Origin: a virus
IMG/VR virus record: IMGVR_UViG_3300004369_000038
Coordinates: 1 to 42,180 of that record
Length of the DNA: 42,180 nt
Strand: one strand, 5' to 3'
In this document: positions 27,667-35,600 of the stretch, in pieces
Layout: each line of letters opens with the position of its first letter
Numbering within the stretch: position 1 is the first letter of the stretch
The notes under the pieces: model-generated
Database searches by the model: none
Seen by the model: only the letters and a program-made list of their open reading frames with translations
Told to the model about the DNA's origin: nothing
Position numbers and translations under genes: made by a program

Positions 27667-28134
27667 TTACTTATTTTTTTTGTCTTGGTCCATAATTGTT
27701 AACCTAGCTCTAAGACTGTCCTTTACAGAACCATTTCTTATAACATTAGCTAACTGTTCGTCCAAGCTTTTTGGTACATCTGAACTAGAATTTGCATCAA
27801 GTGCAGCTACTCTAGCACGAGCATCATCTTGTACCGTTGGTTTAGGTTGAGATTGTGGTTGTGCCTCAACATAACCATTGGCTTCAAAACCATATTCGTC
27901 CTTAGCAAACTGTGAGATAGACTCTATATCTATTGGTCCATCATACACTTGTTTCAACGCTTTACCGAAACCTTTGTCAGTAGATAATCCTAACTTACCA
28001 AAGACATTATTAATTTCTTTATCTTTATAAGAAGCTAATTCTGCCTCAAGTTTTTTGATAGTATCATCTTTTCTATCAATTGTTTCTCTCATTTGTTTTA
28101 CACCATTTTCTGACGGTGCATCAAATTCTTCCAT
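27667..28134 (-). CDS. Scaffold-like protein, 155 aa
   Basis: A charged, helical protein with a coiled-coil (TIKKLEAELASYKDKEINN), a Gln/Pro-rich middle (EAQPQSQPKP) and a basic end (MDQDKKNK). Size, composition and place right before the capsid gene match phage scaffolding proteins, which direct prohead assembly and are then removed. GGAGG lies 6 nt before the ATG. Confidence 0.8.
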   Translation of the reverse strand: MEEFDAPSENGVKQMRETIDRKDDTIKKLEAELASYKDKEINNVFGKLGLSTDKGFGKALKQVYDGPIDIESISQFAKDEYGFEANGYVEAQPQSQPKPTVQDDARARVAALDANSSSDVPKSLDEQLANVIRNGSVKDSLRARLTIMDQDKKNK

Positions 28135-28337
28135 TTTGTACCTCCACTATGTGTTAACCTATCAGACAAGACCATAGGCATCTTGCCGTGGTGCTACCTT
28201 TACCACTTGACTTATCTCTCTGGTAGCTGCAAGCTATAAGTCCATTACTCTACGGTTTTTAATACGAGCTTTCTACGTAGGCTTTGAAAGCTGAGTGCAG
28301 GTCTATTTGTATGCGGACCACGCAACGCTTAATATAT
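28135..28337 (-). promoter_or_regulatory. Structured leader of the scaffold and capsid genes
   Basis: About 200 nt with no ORF. On the minus strand, AGCTTTC/GAAAGCT (28292-28286 with 28273-28267), GACTTA/TAAGTC enclosing TAGCT/AGCTA (28242-28209), GGCA/TGCC (28197-28187) and CCTAT/ATAGG (28188-28158) can form. The last two overlap and exclude each other. It lies between a promoter and the scaffold ribosome site. Confidence 0.5.
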
Positions 28338-28364
28338 ATTATACCTTAAAATTCTAAAAGTCCA
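28338..28364 (-). promoter_or_regulatory. Internal late promoter for scaffold and capsid
   Basis: TGGACT (28364-28359), 15 bp and TATAAT (28343-28338) overlap the end of the upstream gene on the minus strand. It would give separate, stronger expression of scaffold and capsid. The -10 match is perfect; the -35 and spacing are weaker. Confidence 0.45.
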
Positions 28365-29284
28365 CTAACTTGTCCACCTTTTTTAGCAGCACCTAATGTA
28401 ATTCCTTGTTGAGCTTTAATGTCAGCTTCTGTACGTTGTATACGTTTCTGAGCTGTGACATCACCAATTGCTGCTTCTTCAAGTGTAGCTAAGTCTAAAT
28501 CTCTACCAACTGTTCTAGCAGCTTGCATAATATCTCCAGCTGATTGATACAACTGTCTAGCTTTTTGTCTTGTTAATCCAGCTTGTCTTAATGATTCAAA
28601 TCTACTAAATGTAGTTTGAAAACCAGCAGATGCTGCTTCAGATTCAATTTGTAATGTTGTAATTTGATTAGCAAGTAAACCATCTTCTACATCATCATTA
28701 ATTAATGCACCAAATATAGCGTCATCAGTAGCTTCTATTCCATATTCTCTAGCAAATAATTCTTTAACTGCAGGAATATCATCAATAACTTGGTTATAAA
28801 CTAAATCAATTCTGTTTTGAAACTCTAATGGTGCAACTTCTGTTCTAACTAAATCTTTAAATTTATCTTCAAACAAAGTAAAATCTTTAATATTGTATTC
28901 GTATAATGTATTTTTAAAAGAAGCAATGTTAGATAATGCATCTAATTCAGACATAACTAAAGTTCCATCATTTCTTTTTAAATAACCAAATTCTTTTTCC
29001 CAAGTTTTAGATTGTCTAGTAACTCTAATAGCTGTATCTGCATCACCATATTGTGTCCACGCATCAGCATATTCATCTAATAAATCTTGATTAAAAAAAC
29101 TAAATAATGATTTGGCTTTATTTAAACCTTCACCTCTATCAAAACTACTACTACTGCTTCCACTAACATCATAAGAAACAGGATTACGACTATAACCTAC
29201 AGTTTCTAATTCAGCAGCTCTAGCTTCAGATACTTCGTAAAAGCCTTCTAAATCTTTTCTATATACTTTAACTAAATCAGCCAT
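28346..29284 (-). CDS. Hypothetical virion-type protein, 312 aa
   Basis: A largely helical protein with a serine-rich segment near 40-48 and several charged helices, ending QGITLGAAKKGGQVSGLLEF. The Gln/Thr/Ala-rich helices (FQTTFSRFESLRQAGLTRQK) resemble internal virion proteins. It is the last of five consecutive long genes between portal and scaffold. I see no catalytic motif. Confidence 0.65.
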   Translation of the reverse strand: MADLVKVYRKDLEGFYEVSEARAAELETVGYSRNPVSYDVSGSSSSSFDRGEGLNKAKSLFSFFNQDLLDEYADAWTQYGDADTAIRVTRQSKTWEKEFGYLKRNDGTLVMSELDALSNIASFKNTLYEYNIKDFTLFEDKFKDLVRTEVAPLEFQNRIDLVYNQVIDDIPAVKELFAREYGIEATDDAIFGALINDDVEDGLLANQITTLQIESEAASAGFQTTFSRFESLRQAGLTRQKARQLYQSAGDIMQAARTVGRDLDLATLEEAAIGDVTAQKRIQRTEADIKAQQGITLGAAKKGGQVSGLLEF

Positions 29285-29285
29285 A

Positions 29286-30479
29286 CTATCCTCCTGGATT
29301 TAATCCATAATCTAATGACTTGACAATACCAGTACCAAAAGATTTTGACATAGCACCATACAAATCAGATATAACAACATCATAACCTCTAGATAAACCT
29401 TCTTTACGTAATATTTTTTTTCTTTCGTTAACATCATTAATGCCCATAATTTGTTGAAGTGTAGCATCTGTTTCATCTGGTCTAACACCCCATATAGATT
29501 GTGCTAATGCTATTGCATTGTTTTTGACATTTAACCAAGGTATTTCTTTATCCCAGTTGCTATTAAATGCATATCTTTCATTCTTTAATTGTTCAGTAAA
29601 TGTATCAGCAAACTTTGCATCTGATAAATATTTACCAGCAAGATTTTGTATGTCATTTAAATATGGTTGTTGTAATTCTTTTGGTAGCCAAGTTTCAATT
29701 AATGTTTTAACTTCTTCTACACCTTTATTAGAAAATGTAACAACACCTTCTTCTAATACTTTTTTAAATTCAGAATCAAGTTCGTATATAGAATATTTCT
29801 GTGTAGCTGCAGTTAATTGGTCTAGTAATTTAGCATCTGACCAACTAGCACTAGCGTATTTATTTGCTACCCATTCAATAGTATCTTTATCTAAATTACC
29901 TTCTAAAGTTTGTAGCATTTCTTTAACTTTATTAACTGAATCTTCAACTAATTTTTGTCTACCAAGTTCATTATTTTTATATAACATAAATCTGTTATAC
30001 ATATTGGTATCATAACCATACTTAGCAAGTACAGCTTCAAATCTACCTTCAGCATCTAATGTTAAATTAGTAGTCCAATTTTCTTTATCTTCAATTAAAT
30101 ATTCAGTTATTAAATTTAAATAATCAGTATCGTTTGTCCAAGGCATATCTTGATTAGCTTTTTTAATTGCAGCAACTGCAGTATCAATAACAAACTCATT
30201 ATTTTGTATTTCATTAATAGAACCAGCAAAAAATACTTGTCCATTAGTTTGATAATTACTCCATACACTAGGAGATATAAACTGAAATCCTTCTATATTA
30301 GTAACTAACATTCCTGATTCATTAAATGTTAATTTAGGTGCATCAGTTATTTTTTCTAATTCTGATTGACTAACTTCCCAATATAATTTTCTTCCATCTG
30401 ATTCATATACTAAATAAAACTTAGTACCTACTTGTACTAAAGTAGTTCCAGAAGGTCCGTAATTTACTTTATATGCCAT
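29286..30479 (-). CDS. Hypothetical virion-type protein, 397 aa
   Basis: The beta-rich N terminus (TLVQVGTKFYLVYESDGRK) and a long helical body with many charged residues suggest a structural or internal virion protein. It is joined to its neighbours by a one-base overlap and a 1-nt gap. Not recognised. Confidence 0.65.
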   Translation of the reverse strand: MAYKVNYGPSGTTLVQVGTKFYLVYESDGRKLYWEVSQSELEKITDAPKLTFNESGMLVTNIEGFQFISPSVWSNYQTNGQVFFAGSINEIQNNEFVIDTAVAAIKKANQDMPWTNDTDYLNLITEYLIEDKENWTTNLTLDAEGRFEAVLAKYGYDTNMYNRFMLYKNNELGRQKLVEDSVNKVKEMLQTLEGNLDKDTIEWVANKYASASWSDAKLLDQLTAATQKYSIYELDSEFKKVLEEGVVTFSNKGVEEVKTLIETWLPKELQQPYLNDIQNLAGKYLSDAKFADTFTEQLKNERYAFNSNWDKEIPWLNVKNNAIALAQSIWGVRPDETDATLQQIMGINDVNERKKILRKEGLSRGYDVVISDLYGAMSKSFGTGIVKSLDYGLNPGG

Positions 30480-31393
30480 TATTTACCGCCTAAATTTAAC
30501 GCTTGTACTACTTTGCTATACATTTGCTCAGTAGGAGTTTTACCTTTACCAAAATTACTTTGTGCATATTTTTTTTCTAACCACATACTAGGAGAAAACT
30601 TCATTTGACTTTCAAAACTTTGTTTAGCACTTTCCATCATTTTTGCTTCTACATTTTTTGCACCAGTTTCATCACCCATTAATATTTTAGATTGTGCCAT
30701 TCCAGCTTGTGTTTGTGCTGAAACACCTGCACGCATAAGAGCAGCTAAAAAGTTAGCAGCTTCTGCTTTAATCCACCAATTAGCAATCTTTCCTAAACCT
30801 GCAGCTTTTAATGCAAGTTCTAATCCTTCAGATATAGGGTCAAGTATTGCACCTAATTTAGAAAAACTACCTTTTGGTAAGTTATTTTGTTTTTCTATTT
30901 CATTTAACAAAGCAGCTTTTTGCTCAGGAGTTCCATCAAAATTTTCTCCCTGCCACCAATTTTCTTTAGATTGGTCTTTTAAAATTTGTTCATCTTCAAA
31001 ATTATTTAAACTATCACGTTTTCCATAAGCTCTATTCAATTCAGATTGACTAGGTTCTCTAGCAGCTATATCAGCCATTCTATCTTCATAAGCCTGTTCA
31101 GCTTTATTAAAAGCTTCTGTATTTAATGTATCAGGTGGAGTTGTATCATTTAGATAAGCAACTCTAGATGCATCAAGACCTTTACTTTGATATTCTTTTA
31201 TCAATTCTTCTTGTGCAAGTTCTGCTTCAGGATTACCAAAAATTTCTTCTAATCCTGGGTTTACACGCATAGGGTCTGTTTTATTTAACATATCTGTAGC
31301 ACGTTGACCACTAGCAATATAATCAAGTTTTTTATATTTTTCTAAAAATTCTTCAGCTAATTTTTTATATTCTTCTATAGATAATTCAGCCAT
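30479..31393 (-). CDS. Hypothetical virion-type protein, 304 aa
   Basis: Helical, rich in Lys, Glu and Ala. A short hydrophobic part near 195-220 (LELALKAAGLGKIANWWIKA) could be amphipathic and interact with membranes, as some ejected core proteins do. It is coupled to both neighbours by one-base overlaps, which suggests fixed stoichiometry in the capsid interior. Confidence 0.6.
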   Translation of the reverse strand: MAELSIEEYKKLAEEFLEKYKKLDYIASGQRATDMLNKTDPMRVNPGLEEIFGNPEAELAQEELIKEYQSKGLDASRVAYLNDTTPPDTLNTEAFNKAEQAYEDRMADIAAREPSQSELNRAYGKRDSLNNFEDEQILKDQSKENWWQGENFDGTPEQKAALLNEIEKQNNLPKGSFSKLGAILDPISEGLELALKAAGLGKIANWWIKAEAANFLAALMRAGVSAQTQAGMAQSKILMGDETGAKNVEAKMMESAKQSFESQMKFSPSMWLEKKYAQSNFGKGKTPTEQMYSKVVQALNLGGK

Positions 31394-32652
31394 TATCTAC
31401 CTCCCATTAAGAACTTTAAATATTCAGCTTGTGTATCAGCAATTAATTGAGCTTCATCAGATAATTCAGATTGTGATTTAGCTTGTGCTTGTAAACTTTC
31501 CATAGCTGTTTGTCTAGGGTCTTCAGCTAAAAACTCTGGTTTAATTTCTTCAAATGTGACATAACCACCCATCATAGGTTTTTCTGCACCCATCTTTTGC
31601 CAAGCTTGTGTACCAACAAATGTATTCATAACTTCACCAGCACGTAAACTTTTATCTTGTGCAATTAATGCTTCAACGTATGGATTCCAATTACGCATAA
31701 CTTCTAATGCTAAATCTGCTTTTCTACTGTCACTTAATTTGTCACCTGTTAATGATAACCAAAAATTGTCAAAATCTTCTTCTAAACTTAATCTATCAGG
31801 TTTAATATTAGCAGCTCTAATTTGAGCAGCTTTAGCTTTATCTATCTTAGCTTCTTCACCTTCTCTGACAGACTGAGATTGTGTTAAAAATTCTTGTAAA
31901 GCATTACTAAATATTTCTCTAGATAATATTTGATTTGCATTCATTTGTGTTTTTCTGTAATCTACACCACCAAAAAATGAATTAATATTTGTAGCTAACT
32001 TGCTATTATTTCTAGCATCTTCTTCTTCAGATACAAATGTATTACGTTCAGCAGAACCTTCATACCAACCATCATATTCTTTATTTGCATAATCTAATAC
32101 TTGATATATAAAGTTTTCAGTAACAATACCCATGTTTCCATTAATTTCACCACCTAAATCTTCTTCATCTATATATCCCATACTTATTGCAAGGTCTTGT
32201 ATTTTAAGTACATCTGATTGATTTAATGTTTGAACAAATGTTTGTACAAAATTTTCAGCAGGAAATATTCCTTTTTCTATATCTACTTCTACAGTTTTTG
32301 GATTACCATTTTCGTCAAGAACTGCATTACCAGAAGCATCTTTTACAACTATAAATCGTTTATTTTGTGCATTAGATATACCAGTACCAATTATAACTCT
32401 TCCATTTTCATCTAATGAAACGCCAGGCATATCAGAATTGACAGCACTAACTTTTATCCTATCAAATAATGATATAAATTTTTGATTATCAACATTATCA
32501 TTAATGTAATATTTTAATAAATCTGCATCAGCAACCGTTCCACCATAATCACCAGGATTATTAATAAAAGCAGTAAATGAAAATTCTTCTAACCCTAAAT
32601 TTTCTGCAATTATAGCTTCTAATTCTTTTACTTTTTCAGGTGATAATGACAT
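31393..32652 (-). CDS. Hypothetical virion-type protein, 419 aa
   Basis: A mixed helical and strand protein with many Asn and Asp, ending in helices with AQAKSQSELSDEAQLIADTQ. No catalytic motif is evident. It shares one-base overlaps with the 1982-residue gene and with the next gene, so the three are probably made together as part of an ejected core. Confidence 0.65.
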   Translation of the reverse strand: MSLSPEKVKELEAIIAENLGLEEFSFTAFINNPGDYGGTVADADLLKYYINDNVDNQKFISLFDRIKVSAVNSDMPGVSLDENGRVIIGTGISNAQNKRFIVVKDASGNAVLDENGNPKTVEVDIEKGIFPAENFVQTFVQTLNQSDVLKIQDLAISMGYIDEEDLGGEINGNMGIVTENFIYQVLDYANKEYDGWYEGSAERNTFVSEEEDARNNSKLATNINSFFGGVDYRKTQMNANQILSREIFSNALQEFLTQSQSVREGEEAKIDKAKAAQIRAANIKPDRLSLEEDFDNFWLSLTGDKLSDSRKADLALEVMRNWNPYVEALIAQDKSLRAGEVMNTFVGTQAWQKMGAEKPMMGGYVTFEEIKPEFLAEDPRQTAMESLQAQAKSQSELSDEAQLIADTQAEYLKFLMGGR

Positions 32653-35600
32653 TACTTAGTACCAACTTTTCTTTTTCTTTGTTCTAATGCTGTATTATAC
32701 TTCATAAATTCTCTATCACTAGACATTAACCTAATAATTACATTTTGCCATATTGGATAAAAATCAGGATAATCTGCAATAACACTAAAGGCATAAGAAG
32801 CTATTTGACTTCTTAATGTAAATGCTACAGGGTCTTTGGAATTACGCCACCAAGTACTCGAATTTCCTAATTCAACTGATAATTTTTCTGCATCTTTCCA
32901 TGCTTCATAAAATTCTGCAAAACCTTTACCAGCTTCAGTACTTAATGCATAATCACTTGTAAGCCATTCTGTACGCATTTCATCAAACCTTACTTGTGAT
33001 GTAGGTGTATCTGTTTGGCCATAAGCAGATAAGAAACCTGGTTTAATATCCATTAATGCAAGTCTAAATGCTTTTTTGTACATATCTTTTTCTGCAGATG
33101 ACAAGTTAGGGTTATCATCAATATCTATACTAAACTTTTTATAATGTACACCAGCAGCTGTATCGTTAGCATATAACATGTAATCAGCTGGGTTTAGTGT
33201 AGCTTGTGCAATCATATCTGCATATGAACGTTCTATTTCTGGATTATCAAAGTTTAAAAATTGATAAGTTGTTTTAAATCTAACAAGATTATCAGCATTT
33301 TTATCTTTCCAAGTTTTAACACTAGCATTAAATGTTCTTGCTCTAACATCTCTTTCTCTTGAAGATGTTGTAACATATGCGTGTTCAAAACCATATTTAC
33401 CATAAAATGCATTAGCTGCTGCTACATCGTCACCACCAAATTCATCTAAAAAGTATTGATACTCATTAGCAAGTACTGCTGTCATCCACCATTTACCAGA
33501 TTTATCTTCTATTGCTGATTTAAATACTGCACCAGTAATAAAACCAAATTGTGATAAAAATCTATAAAGATTTAACCAACGTCCTTTATGAGCAGAGTAT
33601 CTCATTAAAGCTAAGTCTAATATTGCAGGAGATAATACACCTTTAGGTAAATCAATTGGTAAATTATTATTTTCTAAATAAGCATTAGTCATTTCTTCTA
33701 GGTTAACTACTACTCTTTTACCATCCCATTCAGGATATATAGCATAAATATATTTATCTAATTCACCTTTAAATAATAATCTTTCTTCATCATGGCTACC
33801 TTTAATTGCATCCCAAACATCGATTGATGCTTCAGCACGCATATGTTCAACTTTAGAATCCATTTCCCAACGTTCAAAGTTATTATCTGGGTCTACATAT
33901 GTTTCTGATAATGCTTCTCTAACTAAATCTATACCACCTTTAGCACCACCTAAACTAGCTCTAAGTTTATCTAAAAATGTTAATCTACCACCAGCAAGTG
34001 TTTCTACAAAGTTATCTGGTGGAGGAAATGCACCAAAAAAGTCATCTGCTAATTCTTGTTTTACTCCAACTTTATCAAATAAAAATTTAATATTCCAAGC
34101 AGCTAATGGTGTTTGTGCTGGGAATGCCTGAGAACTTATCATGTTTACACCAGATAAATAACCTTTTGCAATTAATTTAAAATTACTATCTTGTCCAAAT
34201 AACAAGTTATTTAACTTAGCATTAAATGGCATAATAAACATATCTTCGCCAGTATCAGGGTCTTTAACAAATGTACCTTGATTTTCATAAGCATATACAT
34301 TTCCAGCTGCTCTAGCACCTTTATAAGATATAGCACCTTGTCTTACAAAGTATGGATTCATTGTGTATAACTTAGACCATCTTCTTCCCATTTCAAAAAA
34401 TACTTCAGGGAATGGAAATATGTTTCTTGATATTTCAGATATTCTATGTTTTGTTTTAGTATCGTACAATAATTCTTTAAGACTTGTTAATGCATAACTA
34501 GATGCCATATCGCTAGTTAATTGATAACTATCTATTTTTCCTGACTTTAATAATGATATACCTTTTAATTTATCAATAACACTATTAGGTATTTTTGCTG
34601 CAACAGCTTCTGCAATGTATTCTTTTTGTAATCTTGGAGTAAAAGTATCAAATGAACCAGATAAATACAACCATCTAAATTCTTTAAATTTAGGTGAACG
34701 ATGTAATCTAGCTAATGGTTCTGATAATAAAAAGTTAAAAATAGAATTTAAAGTATAATCTAATTTTTCATTTGCTCTAGCTAATGGTTTGTCAACTATC
34801 TTAGGGTCTTTTATTAAAACTTTACCAAAATCTAATTCTTTTAAATTAACAATTTGTGCAAAACCATCTTGCATAGCTTTTTCTTCTTTTGTGCTATATC
34901 TTGCAAAAGGATTAGATATATCAGGTGCTAAGTTAAATTTAACTATTTTATCGCCTATTGTTGTTTCTACACTACCAGATAATAAACCTTGTCTTAATGC
35001 TGGATTACCTAAATCATCAAATGAATTATCAAACCAATGCAAACCTTGTTTTGGTCCAGATTCATAAATACCATAATGTACACCTTCTTTCATAGGCATA
35101 CCAGTACGCATACGTATACTTGCTTCTACTTTATTTAAATGTTCTAATAATCCTTGTTCTGTTCTTAAATATTCCATTTGAGGACCAAATGTATCTATAT
35201 ACTCTTCAATCATTTTTGCTGCTTCATTAGTTTTTGTCCAAGCTAATAATTCTGGTGTATCCCAACCAAGTTCAACTATTTTTTTTGCAAATTTATCATT
35301 TCTTAATTTATGATATTGAAATATATAACCACTTAATGATGCAGGATTTTTTGACGAAACAGGTACGTAATTAATTAATTTAGGATTTATATTTTTATAA
35401 TTCATACCACTATAAGTAAAGTTAGCTTGTAACGCATCATGATATATTGTTGATGCTGTAATACCATTTATATCTTCACCAGAATCAATAATTCTTTTCA
35501 TAATTTTAGCTAAATAAGAACGTTTTGGTAATTGACCATAACTAAATTGCCATTGTAAAGCTTGTATTGGATGGTCAAAAAAACTTGTTAAATTAGGATG

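Noticed and set aside
29518-30015. 165-codon plus-strand frame
   Set aside because: Antisense to a late gene of normal codon use; serine- and leucine-rich composition typical of antisense frames in A+T-rich DNA.
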